Below the pieces are notes generated by a model. That model searched no databases. It saw nothing but the letters and a program-made list of their open reading frames with translations, and was not told where the DNA came from. This document shows, piece after piece, positions 32,220 through 41,765 of a stretch of 64,000 bases of DNA; position 1 is the stretch's first letter, and every line of letters starts with the position of its first letter. Source of the stretch: Sphingobium sp. EM0848 (GTDB lineage: Bacteria > Pseudomonadota > Alphaproteobacteria > Sphingomonadales > Sphingomonadaceae); contig NZ_JABXWB010000001.1 in the NCBI RefSeq assembly GCF_013375555.1, positions 2,418,001 through 2,482,000 of the forward strand, given 5' to 3'. A program made the position numbers and the translations under genes.

Positions 32220-32957
32220 ATGCCGCACTCCCCCGCCCCCTTGCGCCTGGGCGTCAACATCGATCATGTGGCGACCATCCGCAACGCGCGGGAAGGCGAG
32301 CATCCCGATCCGGTGAAGGCCGCGCTGTTGGCGGTCAAGGCGGGAGCGGATGGCATCACCGCCCATTTGCGGGAAGACCGGCGCCATATCCGCGATGAGG
32401 ATATCGCGACTCTGATGGCGGCGCTCACCGTGCCGCTCAATCTGGAAATGGCGGCAACGCAGGAGATGCTGGGCATCGCGCTCAGGCACCGTCCGCACGC
32501 CGCCTGCATCGTGCCGGAAAAGCGGGAGGAGCGGACGACCGAAGGCGGCCTCGACGCCGTCGGGCAGATGGACGCGCTGCGCCCGATCGTCGGCGCGCTC
32601 AATGATGCGGGCATCCGGGTCAGCCTGTTCATCGAACCCGAACCGGCGCAGATCGAGGCGGCGATCCGCCTCGGCGCCCCGGTGGTCGAGTTCCACACCG
32701 GCCGCTATGCCCATATCACCGGCACCGAGCGGGCGGAGGAACTGCGCCGCCTGTCCGACGCCGCCGCGCTGGCTGCCAAGAACGGCATCGAACCGCATGC
32801 GGGCCATGGCCTGACCTACGACAATGTTGGTCCCATCGCCGCGATTCCGCAGATCGTGGAACTCAATATCGGCCATTTCCTGATCGGTGAGGCGATTCTC
32901 AGCGGTCTGGAAGGCAGCATCCGCGAAATGCGGCGGCAGATGGATCTGGTGCGTTGA
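32220..32957 (+). CDS. pdxJ: Pyridoxine 5'-phosphate synthase
   Basis: A 245-residue TIM-barrel enzyme joining 1-deoxyxylulose 5-phosphate and 3-amino-2-oxopropyl phosphate to make vitamin B6. Diagnostic stretches: [48 protein letters not shown], and [10 protein letters not shown], followed by [13 protein letters not shown]. It begins 6 bases after pyrE, and its stop overlaps the acpS start, as in many alphaproteobacteria. Confidence 0.98.
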   Translation: MPHSPAPLRLGVNIDHVATIRNAREGEHPDPVKAALLAVKAGADGITAHLREDRRHIRDEDIATLMAALTVPLNLEMAATQEMLGIALRHRPHAACIVPEKREERTTEGGLDAVGQMDALRPIVGALNDAGIRVSLFIEPEPAQIEAAIRLGAPVVEFHTGRYAHITGTERAEELRRLSDAAALAAKNGIEPHAGHGLTYDNVGPIAAIPQIVELNIGHFLIGEAILSGLEGSIREMRRQMDLVR

Positions 32958-33355
32958 TCATCGGCCTGGGTTCCGACCTCTGCAACATCGAGCGGATACA
33001 GAATTCGCTCGACCGCTTTGGCCAACGATTCGAGAATCGCGTCTTCACAGCCATCGAGCGGGCGAAAGCTGACCGCCGCCCCTTCACCAAGGCGGGCACG
33101 CTCGCCAAGCGCTTTGCCGCCAAGGAGGCTTTTTCCAAGGCCGTGGGCACAGGCTTCAACAAGGGCGTGTTCATGAAGGATATCGGCGTGGTCAACCGCC
33201 CCGGCGGCGCGCCGACACTGGAACTGACCGGCGGCGCGCTGACCCGGCTGGAATCGCTGGTGCCCGCCGGTCATCGCCCGGTCATTCACCTGACGCTCAC
33301 CGACGATCATCCATGGGCACAGGCCTTTGTTATCATTGAAGCCCTGCCGCTGTGA
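32954..33355 (+). CDS. acpS: Holo-[acyl-carrier-protein] synthase
   Basis: AcpS attaches 4'-phosphopantetheine from CoA to acyl carrier protein. The 133-residue protein has [14 protein letters not shown] (magnesium-binding Asp) and the second motif [19 protein letters not shown]. The start is a TTG at 32954 that overlaps the pdxJ TGA; no ATG fits, because the conserved IIGLGSD begins immediately. The coupling to pdxJ is a classic arrangement. Confidence 0.96.
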   Translation: MIIGLGSDLCNIERIQNSLDRFGQRFENRVFTAIERAKADRRPFTKAGTLAKRFAAKEAFSKAVGTGFNKGVFMKDIGVVNRPGGAPTLELTGGALTRLESLVPAGHRPVIHLTLTDDHPWAQAFVIIEALPL

Positions 33356-33386
33356 CGTCGGGGCTTCTTCAGCCGGAATTCCTTCC

Positions 33387-34283
33387 ATGACGGCAGCGGA
33401 CATGACCGAGAACAGCCCCCTTCCCTCCGACGAGCCGACCACGCCGCAAACAGAGGGCCCCGAAAAGACATCGGTCGACTGGTGGCAGGAAGCGAAGAGC
33501 ATCGGCCTGCTGATCCTGGCGGTACTGGCCTTCCACAGCTTCGTCGCCAAACCCTTCTACATTCCCAGCGAATCGATGATGCCGGTGCTGTTGAAGGGCG
33601 ACCGGCTGGTGGTGAGCAAATTTCCCTATGGCTGGTCCTATGTCTCGCCCAGCTTCCATCCGCTGCCCTTTCTGAAGGGCCGAATCTTCGGGCACATGCC
33701 CCAGCGCGGCGACATCGTCATCGTTTCGCCCCAGAACAAGCGCGAGGATTATATCAAGCGCGTCATCGGCCTGCCCGGCGACATATTGGAAGTGCGCGGC
33801 GGCCAGGTCATCCTGAACGGCGTGCCGGTGCCGCAGAAGGTGCTGAAGCCGATCCGTATTCCGGTCGACAACAATGCCCCCTGCCCGCCAATGCAGTTCC
33901 CCGGCGCGCTGGTGACCGATGCGAACGGCAAGAGCTGGTGCGAACTGCCAGTGCGGCAGGAAACCCTGCCCAACGGCAAGAGCTATGTCGTCATCGACAT
34001 GGGACCGAGCACGCTTGACTGGTACGGGCCGGTGCGGATTCCGGAGGGCCATGTCTTCCTGATGGGCGACAATCGCGACAACAGCGCCGACAGCCGGGCG
34101 CCGCTGGAGGAAAACGGCCTTGGCGGGCCGGTGCCATGGGAATCGATCGGCGGCCGGGCGGAATTCATCACCTTCTCGCTCGACGGCGATTCGGGCTGGA
34201 ACCCGCTGAGTTGGCTCCATGCCTTCCGCAGCGGCCGGGCGGGGAACAGCCTGCGTCCCGCGAGCGTTGCCGTTCCGAAATAG
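33387..34283 (+). CDS. lepB: Signal peptidase I
   Basis: A 298-residue type I leader peptidase that cleaves Sec/Tat signal peptides at the periplasmic side. An N-terminal helix (SIGLLILAVLAFHSFVAKPFYIP) precedes the catalytic Ser in IPSESMMPVL, the catalytic Lys in KREDYIKRVIGLPGD, and the box E motif GHVFLMGDNRDNSADSR. ATG 33387 is chosen; ATG 33402 is the alternative. It continues the pdxJ-acpS run with a 31-base gap. Confidence 0.97.
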   Translation: MTAADMTENSPLPSDEPTTPQTEGPEKTSVDWWQEAKSIGLLILAVLAFHSFVAKPFYIPSESMMPVLLKGDRLVVSKFPYGWSYVSPSFHPLPFLKGRIFGHMPQRGDIVIVSPQNKREDYIKRVIGLPGDILEVRGGQVILNGVPVPQKVLKPIRIPVDNNAPCPPMQFPGALVTDANGKSWCELPVRQETLPNGKSYVVIDMGPSTLDWYGPVRIPEGHVFLMGDNRDNSADSRAPLEENGLGGPVPWESIGGRAEFITFSLDGDSGWNPLSWLHAFRSGRAGNSLRPASVAVPK

Positions 34284-34307
34284 CTTTTGCATCAAAGGGG
34301 GTGCGGG

Positions 34308-35390
34308 TTGAGCGACGAACAGGTCCATATCGAACAACCCGGCCCCAGCGAACGGCAAAGCCCGCTGGTCCAGCATGAGGCAAGGCGGGCGGCCGTCTGG
34401 TTCGCCATGGGTATCGCCATCGCGCTGGTCGTGCTGCTGGCCCAGCCGTTGCTGCTGGTCATGGGCGCGCTGGTGCTGACGACGATGATGGACGGCGGCA
34501 CACGGCTGCTGGGACGGGTATTGCCGATCGGGCGGGGCTGGCGTCTGGCGATCGTGCTGCTCGCCGCGCTCGCCTTCCTCATCTACACCTTCTACCTCAC
34601 CGGATCGAGCCTGGCGGCGCAGGCGCAGGCCATGCGCACCATCGTCGAAGCCCAGGTGAACCGCATCGGCGGCTGGCTCCAACAGATGGGCGTCACCACC
34701 ACGCCCGAGGATTTCAAGAGTCTCGCCAGCCAGGCGATGAGTTCGCTGGGCCGGGTGACCGCGGCGGTCGGAACCGCCGTGGGCGCGATCACCAGCGGGG
34801 TCATGATGCTGGTCCTCGCCATCTTCATCGCCATCGAGCCCAAGCTCTATGAGCGTGGCGTCGCCTGGATGCTGCCGATGGACAAGCGCAGCCATTTCTA
34901 CGCCATTGCCGACCGGATGGGCTGGACGCTGCGGCGGCTGATGTTCGGGCGGCTCATCGGCATGACGGTGGAGGGCGTGGGCGTCTGGCTGCTGCTCTGG
35001 GCGGGCGGCATTCCCATGGCCGGACTATTGGGCATATTGACCGGGCTGTTCGCCTTCCTGCCCAATATCGGGTCGATCATTTCGGGCGTGCTGATCATAT
35101 TGGTGGGCTTTTCGGCGGGCGTTCATGCGGGCCTTTATGCCTTTGGCATCTATCTGGCCGTGCAGATCGTCGACGGCTATCTGATCGTGCCGATGGTGGC
35201 GAAGCGTGCCACCGACCTTGCCCCGGCGCTGGTGCTGGCAGCGCAGATATTGTTCGGTGCGCTGTTCGGGATCATGGGGCTGTTCCTGGCCGATCCCATC
35301 GTCGCCATGATCAAGGTCTGGCTGGAGGAACGCGCCAAGGCGCTGGAAGCCAAGGCGGAGAGCGCCGCCGCCGTTGCGGTCACGGCCTAG
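34308..35390 (+). CDS. AI-2E family transporter (PerM-like permease)
   Basis: A 360-residue multi-helix membrane protein of the AI-2E/PerM (UPF0118) family. Hydrophobic helices near the N-terminus are followed by a middle amphipathic region, then the conserved ILTGLFAFLPNIGSIISG and VQIVDGYLIVPMVAKRATDLAP. Members export autoinducer-2 or exchange Na+/H+; the substrate here is unknown. TTG 34308 is chosen because AAAGGGGG sits 7 bases upstream. Another in-frame TTG at 34287 lacks an RBS. Confidence 0.85.
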   Translation: MSDEQVHIEQPGPSERQSPLVQHEARRAAVWFAMGIAIALVVLLAQPLLLVMGALVLTTMMDGGTRLLGRVLPIGRGWRLAIVLLAALAFLIYTFYLTGSSLAAQAQAMRTIVEAQVNRIGGWLQQMGVTTTPEDFKSLASQAMSSLGRVTAAVGTAVGAITSGVMMLVLAIFIAIEPKLYERGVAWMLPMDKRSHFYAIADRMGWTLRRLMFGRLIGMTVEGVGVWLLLWAGGIPMAGLLGILTGLFAFLPNIGSIISGVLIILVGFSAGVHAGLYAFGIYLAVQIVDGYLIVPMVAKRATDLAPALVLAAQILFGALFGIMGLFLADPIVAMIKVWLEERAKALEAKAESAAAVAVTA

Positions 35391-35396
35391 AAACTC

Positions 35397-35424
35397 TCGC
35401 ACTCCTGCGAAGGCGGGAGTTCCC
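35397..35424. repeat. Short imperfect palindrome, sphingomonad-type intergenic repeat
   Basis: The stretch CACTCCTGCGAAGGCGGGAG with flanking T pairs ACTCC with GGAGT around TGCGAAGGCG. I recall this CTCCTGCGAAGGCGGGAG core as a frequent dispersed intergenic repeat in sphingomonads and relatives. Here it follows the AI-2E gene stop. Confidence 0.5.
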
Positions 35425-35433
35425 AAAGAAAAA

Positions 35434-35453
35434 GGGCCGGGAAAACCCGACCC
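35434..35453 (-). terminator. Terminator after FKBP gene
   Basis: GGGCCGGG-AAAA-CCCGACCC forms an 8-bp stem with one mismatch. AAAGAAAAA on its left gives a T-rich tail on the minus strand. Confidence 0.65.
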
Positions 35454-35482
35454 TCTCTATCTTTTCGACTATAAGTCCGGGA

Positions 35483-36037
35483 TCAGTGCCCCGACGGCAT
35501 CGCGCCCTGCTGCTGCATCATCTGCTGCATCCGCATGATATCCGCCTTGGACTTGAAATCATGCAGCTGGACGTCGAACACCAGCACGGAGTTGGCCGGG
35601 ATCGGACCCGCCGCCTGATCGCCATAACCAAGCTGCGGCGGAATCCACAGGCGGTATTTGCCGCCCTTCTTCATCTTCTGCAGGCCTTCGGAGAAGCCCG
35701 GCACCACGCCGTCGACCGGCATGGCGGTCTGCGGATTCTCATCGAACACCGTGCCGTCGAGCAGCGTGCCCTTATATCCGACCAGCGCCACGTCGGCGGG
35801 CGTCGGGCTGGGGCCGGCGCCTTCTTCCAGCACCTTGTACTGCAGACCCGATTCGGTCGTCACAACGCCCGCCTCATGCGCATTGCGCGTCAGGAAGGTG
35901 GCGGGCGACGGCTCGACGCCGCGCTGCCCGGCCCAGGCCAGACCGCCTGCGGCCAGCGCAACCGCGGCAACACCGATCCAGAGGCGCGTCAGCGACCCCT
36001 TGGCGATAGGACGAAGGGGAACAGCTGTCGTGGACAT
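35483..36037 (-). CDS. FKBP-type peptidyl-prolyl cis-trans isomerase, membrane-anchored or exported
   Basis: A 184-residue protein with one N-terminal hydrophobic helix (LWIGVAAVALAAGGLAWAG) followed by an FKBP domain (TESGLQYKVLEEG, VALVGYKGTLLDGTVFDEN, VPGFSEGLQKMKKGGKYRLW, IPPQLGYGDQAAGPIPANSVLVFDVQL). It should assist proline isomerisation in periplasmic proteins. The tail is Met/Gln-rich (MRMQQMMQQQGAMPSGH), which is unusual. It lies 85 bases beyond rpsU on the same strand, with a hairpin between them. Confidence 0.92.
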   Translation of the reverse strand: MSTTAVPLRPIAKGSLTRLWIGVAAVALAAGGLAWAGQRGVEPSPATFLTRNAHEAGVVTTESGLQYKVLEEGAGPSPTPADVALVGYKGTLLDGTVFDENPQTAMPVDGVVPGFSEGLQKMKKGGKYRLWIPPQLGYGDQAAGPIPANSVLVFDVQLHDFKSKADIMRMQQMMQQQGAMPSGH

Positions 36038-36085
36038 GAACCTGGGCCTCGCAGTTGGTGCGGGTGTATTTTTTCAGCAGAAGAA

Positions 36086-36109
36086 CGGGACGATCGGGCG
36101 ACCGTCCCG
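36086..36109 (-). terminator. Hairpin after rpsU
   Basis: CGGGACG-A-TCG-GG-CGA-C-CGTCCCG forms a long stem with one A/C mismatch, followed on the minus strand by TTCTTCTGC. It is likely the rpsU terminator or attenuator before the FKBP gene. Confidence 0.55.
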
Positions 36110-36122
36110 GTAACGGCGATCC

Positions 36123-36329
36123 TTAACGGACGCCGTCGCGCTCGGCGCGCTTGCGCTCCAGCTTGCGCGCGCGGCGGACAGCCGCCGCCTTTTCACGGGC
36201 GCGCTTCTCGGACGGCTTCTCATAGTGACGGCGCAACTTCATCTCGCGATACACGCCCTCACGCTGCAGCTTCTTCTTGAGCGCGCGCAGGGCCTGGTCG
36301 ACATTATTGTCGCGAACGATGATTTGCAT
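36123..36329 (-). CDS. rpsU: 30S ribosomal protein S21
   Basis: A 68-residue, strongly basic protein beginning [20 protein letters not shown], with the S21 pattern [22 protein letters not shown]. It is a component of the 30S subunit platform that helps mRNA base-pair with 16S rRNA. It is divergent from the class II aldolase gene, with a 224-base gap that presumably carries the strong rpsU promoter. Confidence 0.97.
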   Translation of the reverse strand: MQIIVRDNNVDQALRALKKKLQREGVYREMKLRRHYEKPSEKRAREKAAAVRRARKLERKRAERDGVR

Positions 36330-36553
36330 AAGCCAGTCAAACTCCAGTCGAAAACGGAAGGATCGCCAGGAAACAAAACCCTTCCCGACGGGCCGCCCGA
36401 ATAAAATAGCGGTGAGTCGCCACAGGTCACCCTGCGCCGTGTGGGGCGCGCCCTACCAGCAGAGTCGCGCAAATTCAACCCAAAAGCCGTGCCTCTCGAC
36501 TCAGGACGCCGCAAGGCGGATAGTCGTGACCCTGAATAGTGAGGAGGATCCCC

Positions 36554-37312
36554 ATGGCAACCGCTGCCGAGACCCCGCGCATGTCAGCTTCAGAATGGGA
36601 AGCACGCCGGCAACTGGCCGCCTGTTACCGCATCTTCGACCATCTGGGCTGGTCGGAACTGATCTACAACCACATCACGCTGCGTGTGCCGGAAGAGGAA
36701 AACGCCTTTCTGATCAACCCTTTCGGACTTCTCTACAGTGAGGTGACGGCGTCGAACCTGGTCAAGATCGACATTGACGGCCATGTGCTGGACGGCAGCC
36801 CCTATCCGGTCAACCGCGCCGGCTTCACCCAGCACAGCATCTTTCACCGGCACCTTCCCGACGCCCATTGCATCATCCATACCCATACAACGGCGGGCAT
36901 GGCGGTGAGCGCGACGAAAGAGGGGCTGACGCCGACCAATTTCTACGCCGCCGCCTTCACCGGCCGAATCGCCTATCATGATTTCGAAGGCATCACGATT
37001 CGGCCCGAGGAAGGGGAAAGGCTGATCACCCATCTTGGCCAGCGCCGGATCATGATGCTGCGCAACCATGGCACGCTGGTCATGGCGAAAAGCCTGCCGC
37101 AGGCCTTCCTGACCCAATGGATGCTGCAACGCGCCTGCGAGATTCAGGTGGCGACCGGGGCGGCCGGCACGCCGGTCGAAATCCCTGAGGCGGTCATCGC
37201 CGTGCACCAGCGCGACCTGTCCGGCGTGCAATTGCCCGTCGGCCCCGGCGTTCCCGATTTCGAGGCGATGGTCCGCCGGATCGACCGGATCGATTCGAGC
37301 TGGCGCGACTGA
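36554..37312 (+). CDS. Class II aldolase/adducin domain protein
   Basis: A 252-residue protein with the class II aldolase/adducin fold. The zinc histidines are in CIIHTHTTAGMAVS, and a third lies in MLRNHGTLVMAKS; NHITLRVPEEENAFLINPFG is also typical. Members include fuculose-phosphate aldolases, but this subgroup, common in proteobacteria with no sugar genes nearby, has no assigned substrate. ATG 36554 has GAGGAGG upstream at good spacing. Confidence 0.88.
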   Translation: MATAAETPRMSASEWEARRQLAACYRIFDHLGWSELIYNHITLRVPEEENAFLINPFGLLYSEVTASNLVKIDIDGHVLDGSPYPVNRAGFTQHSIFHRHLPDAHCIIHTHTTAGMAVSATKEGLTPTNFYAAAFTGRIAYHDFEGITIRPEEGERLITHLGQRRIMMLRNHGTLVMAKSLPQAFLTQWMLQRACEIQVATGAAGTPVEIPEAVIAVHQRDLSGVQLPVGPGVPDFEAMVRRIDRIDSSWRD

Positions 37313-37391
37313 CGGACACCAAGGTCGACCTTTCACGGGACCGACGCATCGCGCTTGCCCCCGGCCCTATCTTTCCGCATCTTGCAGCATC

Positions 37392-39260
37392 ATGCCCGCC
37401 ATCCGCCCAGAACGGTCGATCATCCTGTTGCTGCTGGCGTTGCTCGTCGTCGTCCTGGCCGTTGGCAGCACTTATTGGTTCTATACGGTGCAGCAACGGG
37501 TCAATATCTGGGTCCAGCATACGCTGCGCGTGGAAAACCAGCTCTCCACCCTGCTTCTGCATGCGCAGGAGGCGGAAAGCAGCCAGCGCGGCTTCATGCT
37601 GACGCGCAAAGAATCCTTCCTCGGCCCTTATGAGAGCTTCCGTCGCGAATGGCGGGAGGAACTGGCGACGTTGCGGACCGAAATGCATGACAATCCGGGT
37701 CAGATCCAATCGGTTGACGCACTCGAAGCACTGCTCGACGACCGGCTGTTCCTGATGCGCACCGGGATCGAACGCCGCCGGAAGGGGGAAGTGATCGCGC
37801 CGGACGATTTCAATGCAGGCATGGTCACCATGACCAAAATCCGCGCGCTGGTGGCAACCATGCGCGCGCGCGAGGCGCAGTTGCTCAAGCGCCGCACCGC
37901 CAATGACAATCATCTCAGCCTGATGGTATCGGCCGGCATGGCGATTTCCGCGGTGCTGGTCACGCTGCTCGGCGCGCTGGCGCTGCGCACCGCCTATCGC
38001 CGCGTGGCGGAGGCGATGGAAAGCCAGAGGGCGCTGAGCCATGCCAACAAACGGCTGATAGCGGAAGGGCTGGAGCGCGAAGCGGCGGAAGCGCAGCTTC
38101 GCCAGATGCAGAAGATGGAATCCATCGGCCAGCTGACCGGCGGCATCGCCCATGACTTCAACAATATGCTCGCCATCGTCATCGGCTCGCTCGACATCGC
38201 GCGGCGGCGCCTGACGCCGGACATCGACGCGCATATCGTTAAGGGCATCGACAATGCGGCGGAGGGCGCCCAGCGCGCCGCACAACTCACCGCGCGGTTG
38301 CTCGCCTTTTCCCGGCAGCAGCCGCTCGACCCGCAGCCGACCGACGTCAACAGGCTGGTCGGCGGCATGTCGGAATTGCTGCGCCGGACGATCGGGGAGA
38401 GCATTCGCGTCGAAACCGTGCTGGCGGGTGGCCTGTGGCGGGCAAGCATCGACGCCAGCCAGCTGGAAGCGGCGATCATCAACCTGTGCGTCAATTCGCG
38501 CGACGCCATGCCGTCCGGTGGGCGGTTGACGATCGAAACGGCGAACGCGCATCTCGACGATGCCTATGTTGCTGTTCAGGACGATGTCGCGGCGGGTCAA
38601 TATGTCATGGTTTCCGTGACCGACACCGGCACGGGCATGCCGCCCGAAGTGGTGGAACGCGCCTTCGACCCCTTCTTCACCACCAAGGGCGTGGGCAAGG
38701 GCACGGGCCTCGGCCTCAGCCAGGTCTTCGGCTTCATCAAACAGTCGCGCGGCCATGTGAAAATCTATTCCGAACCGGGCGAAGGGACGATCATCAAGGT
38801 CTATATGCCGCGCCATTATGGACCGGACGCCGTGGCTGGAACCGTGGCCGTCAGCCCCATGGAACTGCCCCGCGCCCGCGGCGAGGAGATCATCCTGGTG
38901 GTCGAGGATGAGGAGCGGGTGCGGCACATGTCGGTCGATTCCCTGCGGGAACTGGGCTACACCATCGTTCAGGCGTCGGACGGCGAGCAGGCGCTGGAAA
39001 TGCTGACGATCCAACCGCGCATCGACATGCTGTTCACCGACATCGTCATGCCGGGCATCAACGGTCGGATGCTGGCCGACCGCGCCCGTGAAACCCGCCC
39101 CGACCTCAAGATCCTCTACACCACGGGCTATACCCGCAACGCGATCGTTCATAACGGCATGCTGGACCCCGGCGTTTCCTTCCTGGCCAAGCCCTTCACC
39201 CTCGATCAGCTTGCGGTGAAGGTCCGTCAGGTGCTGGACGCCGATCGGGTGGAAGCCTGA
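37392..39260 (+). CDS. Hybrid sensor histidine kinase with CHASE3 and receiver domains
   Basis: A 622-residue membrane sensor. Helix 1 (IILLLLALLVVVLAVGSTYWF) and helix 2 (MVSAGMAISAVLVTLLGAL) bound a periplasmic CHASE3-like domain with AEESQRGFxLT-type signature (AEAESSQRGFMLTRKE). A cytoplasmic linker follows, then HisKA with the phospho-His in GGIAHDFNNML, HATPase_c (NLCVNSRDAM, DTGTGMPPEV, GKGTGLGLSQVFGF), and a C-terminal receiver domain with the phospho-Asp in FTDIVMPGINGRM and the Lys in FLAKPF. The downstream partner is not encoded here. The signal is unknown. Confidence 0.95.
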   Translation: MPAIRPERSIILLLLALLVVVLAVGSTYWFYTVQQRVNIWVQHTLRVENQLSTLLLHAQEAESSQRGFMLTRKESFLGPYESFRREWREELATLRTEMHDNPGQIQSVDALEALLDDRLFLMRTGIERRRKGEVIAPDDFNAGMVTMTKIRALVATMRAREAQLLKRRTANDNHLSLMVSAGMAISAVLVTLLGALALRTAYRRVAEAMESQRALSHANKRLIAEGLEREAAEAQLRQMQKMESIGQLTGGIAHDFNNMLAIVIGSLDIARRRLTPDIDAHIVKGIDNAAEGAQRAAQLTARLLAFSRQQPLDPQPTDVNRLVGGMSELLRRTIGESIRVETVLAGGLWRASIDASQLEAAIINLCVNSRDAMPSGGRLTIETANAHLDDAYVAVQDDVAAGQYVMVSVTDTGTGMPPEVVERAFDPFFTTKGVGKGTGLGLSQVFGFIKQSRGHVKIYSEPGEGTIIKVYMPRHYGPDAVAGTVAVSPMELPRARGEEIILVVEDEERVRHMSVDSLRELGYTIVQASDGEQALEMLTIQPRIDMLFTDIVMPGINGRMLADRARETRPDLKILYTTGYTRNAIVHNGMLDPGVSFLAKPFTLDQLAVKVRQVLDADRVEA

Positions 39261-39362
39261 TCCACGCTTTTTCCACGAAACGCCCGATTTTGCCGTTGAT
39301 CGGTTCGGCCGTTCATGTTTTGCTGAACAAATCAGATGGAAAGGGTCAGGCATTTGGCGACG

Positions 39363-39704
39363 ATGTGGAAGGATGGCGCAACGCACCGTTCAGGCTTTGC
39401 CCGGCGGATGAGTACGCATCTGGCCGCCGCCCTGGTCGCCTTCTGCCTGCTTCAGATTTTCATCGTCGCCAAAATGGGCGGATCGCTGCTGCTGCACCTG
39501 GGCATCGTGGTCGCGATCGGCGGCTTCGCCATCGCGGCGCGCGGGCTGGAACACCGCTGGGATATTCTGGACCAGAGCGGCCTGCCCGCCCATGGGCTGG
39601 CCGTGCGCTTCCGCCGCGACCTGCTGCAACTCTGGGTGGCCAGCATTGGCGGGGGCCTGCTCTGGATTCCCGTCGCGATCATCTTCCGCGCGATCTTCGG
39701 CTAG
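39363..39704 (+). CDS. Small membrane protein, unknown function
   Basis: About 113 residues with three hydrophobic stretches (AALVAFCLLQIFIVAKMGG, LLLHLGIVVAIGGFAIAARG, LWVASIGGGLLWIPVAIIF) joined by basic loops. No family recognised; the pattern of a small inner-membrane protein is convincing. The start is uncertain: ATG 39336, 39363 and 39408 are all in frame and none has a clear RBS. It follows the hybrid kinase on the same strand after about 100 bases and may or may not share its transcript. Confidence 0.6.
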   Translation: MWKDGATHRSGFARRMSTHLAAALVAFCLLQIFIVAKMGGSLLLHLGIVVAIGGFAIAARGLEHRWDILDQSGLPAHGLAVRFRRDLLQLWVASIGGGLLWIPVAIIFRAIFG

Positions 39705-39733
39705 GGCACGAAGAGGCGACGGTCCTTACCGCT

Positions 39734-40132
39734 TCACAGCAAGCCCAGCTTCGACAGCTCACCGATCATCGCGGGTGGCATGGCGTCGAGGTCGTTCGCC
39801 TCGCCCGCCCCCAGATCGGGCGGCGCATCCTTGTCTTCCAGATAGCGCCAGCCCTGATGCGCGCGCTTGGGCTGCGCCCGAACCGGAATCAGGCGCGGTT
39901 CCAGCCGTATCCAGTAGCGCCCCTGCCCGGTTTCCTGAAAGCCCAACAGGGGGCTGCGGCCGACAAGCTGATGCCCGTGAATCCAGTAGAGCGAACCGCC
40001 GGCCAGTTCCTCGACCCGCTTGGGCAGGTAGCGCGTGGTCAGCCTCGCCTCCTCTGCATGGCTTTCCAGCCAGGCTTTGAGCGTGGCGGGGCTTTCGCTC
40101 TGAAAGGCGATCTTGGTGAGGTGCAGCGGCAT
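39734..40132 (-). CDS. DUF1489 family protein
   Basis: A 132-residue soluble protein with the DUF1489 pattern: MPLHLTKIAFQSESPATLKAWL, TTRYLPKRVEELAGGSLYWIH, LVGRSPLLGFQE, and GRYWIRLEPRLIPVRAQPKRAHQGWRYL. This family is almost confined to alphaproteobacteria and has no known function. It lies 49 bases beyond mgtE on the same strand, so co-transcription with mgtE is possible. Confidence 0.9.
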   Translation of the reverse strand: MPLHLTKIAFQSESPATLKAWLESHAEEARLTTRYLPKRVEELAGGSLYWIHGHQLVGRSPLLGFQETGQGRYWIRLEPRLIPVRAQPKRAHQGWRYLEDKDAPPDLGAGEANDLDAMPPAMIGELSKLGLL

Positions 40133-40181
40133 GGTGAAAAGATCGGACGCCGGAGCGAGCCGGTCAAGAGGCTGGGCGCGC

Positions 40182-41609
40182 CTACAGTCCCCAGATCGTC
40201 GCCAGTCCGAGGAAGGAGAAAAAGCCCATCACATCCGTCATCGTCGTCACGAACACGGCGGAGGACACGGCGGGATCGACATTCACCCGGTCAAGCGCGA
40301 CCGGAATCAATATGCCCGACAGCCCGGCCACGAGGTTGTTGATCAGCATGGCCATCGCGATGACGATGCCCAGATCGTGATTGCCGTAGATCAAACCCAC
40401 TGACACGCCGATCAATATGCCCAGCGCCGTACCATTGGCGCTGGCAATGCGAAATTCGCGGACGATCTGGCGGATGGTGTTGGAACTGGTGAGCTGGTTG
40501 GTGGCGAGCGCGCGCACGGCCACCGCCATGGTCTGCGTCCCCGCATTGCCGCCCATGCCCGACACGATCGGCATCAGCACGGCCAGCACCACATATTTGG
40601 AGATGGTGGCCTGGAACAGCCCGACCACCGACGCGGCCAGGATCGCCGTGCCCAGATTGACCACCAGCCAGGACAGGCGCGTGCGCACCGTTTCCCAAAT
40701 CGGCTGGTTGATGTCGCCCTCGCCCGCGCCCGACAGGCGAAGGATGTCCTCGCCCGCTTCCTCGGAAATGATGTGGACGATGTCGTCCACCGTGATCATG
40801 CCGACCAGCCGCCCGCTGCCATCCACCACGGCGGCGGAGATCAGCGCATATTTCTGGAAGCGCAGCGCGACTTCTTCCTGATCCATGTCGACAGGGATCA
40901 GCGTCTGTTCACGCTTCATCAGGTCGGCCATGGCGACGCTGCGCGGACAGGTCAGCACCCAGCTCAGCTGGCAGGTGCCGATCGGCTTGTGCGCTTCGTC
41001 GACGACGAAGATTTCCCAGAAGTCGCTGGTCAGGTCGCGATTGTCGCGCAGATAGTCGATCACCTGCCCGACGGTCATATGCTCCGGCACCGCGACCAGA
41101 TCGCGCTGCATCAGACGGCCGGCGGACTCCTCGGGATAGGACAGCGCGCTTTCGATGGCGGCGCGGTCCTCCGGGTCGAGCGCTTCGAGGACGGCCTGCT
41201 GGTCGGCCTCCTCCATGTCCTCGATGATGGCGACGGCGTCGTCGGTGTCGAGTTCGGCGGCGAACTCGGCCACCTGCTCGGGCCGCAGCGCGTCGAGAAT
41301 ATCCTCGCGGACATATTCGTTGAGTTCGGACAGAACTTCCGCGCCGACCAGATCGCCCAGCGCCGCCGCGACCTCGCCGCGCCGTTCGGACGGGGTCAGT
41401 TCGAGAAGGTCGGCAATATCGGCCGGGTGGAGCGGCGACACCAGCTCGCGCGCGCGTTCGCGGTCATCCTCCTCCACCGCGTCCAGCACGGCGGAGACGA
41501 ATTCACCCTTCAGCCGGTCATCCTCGTCATGGCTGGATTCGGCCTGCTCGGCGGCAATATCGTCAAATTCGTCCGGCCGGGGTTCGGCCGTATCGGCTCG
41601 TTCGCTCAT
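40182..41609 (-). CDS. mgtE: Magnesium transporter MgtE
   Basis: A 475-residue Mg2+ channel/transporter. It has the acidic N-terminal helical domain (LLELTPSERRGEVAAALGD, FAAELDTDDAVAIIEDM), the CBS pair (HMTVGQVIDYLRDN, RLVGMITVDDIVHII), and five membrane helices with PIVSGMGGNAGTQTMAVAVRALA, the pore signature. CBS and N domains sense cytosolic Mg2+. No magnesium riboswitch is visible in the short divergent gap to the cyclophilin gene. Confidence 0.96.
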   Translation of the reverse strand: MSERADTAEPRPDEFDDIAAEQAESSHDEDDRLKGEFVSAVLDAVEEDDRERARELVSPLHPADIADLLELTPSERRGEVAAALGDLVGAEVLSELNEYVREDILDALRPEQVAEFAAELDTDDAVAIIEDMEEADQQAVLEALDPEDRAAIESALSYPEESAGRLMQRDLVAVPEHMTVGQVIDYLRDNRDLTSDFWEIFVVDEAHKPIGTCQLSWVLTCPRSVAMADLMKREQTLIPVDMDQEEVALRFQKYALISAAVVDGSGRLVGMITVDDIVHIISEEAGEDILRLSGAGEGDINQPIWETVRTRLSWLVVNLGTAILAASVVGLFQATISKYVVLAVLMPIVSGMGGNAGTQTMAVAVRALATNQLTSSNTIRQIVREFRIASANGTALGILIGVSVGLIYGNHDLGIVIAMAMLINNLVAGLSGILIPVALDRVNVDPAVSSAVFVTTMTDVMGFFSFLGLATIWGL

Positions 41610-41765
41610 CGCGTCCCCTACTGTCCGGTTCCTGTAACATGTCGCTGCTTTTGCCGATGCTCGTCATAATTGCAATGCCCCAACCGTCGATGAAGCGCTT
41701 CCATCCCCGTCCCAACGCTCTATATGAACGGACATCCGCGTTTTTCCCCCAAGAGAGGATTTTTC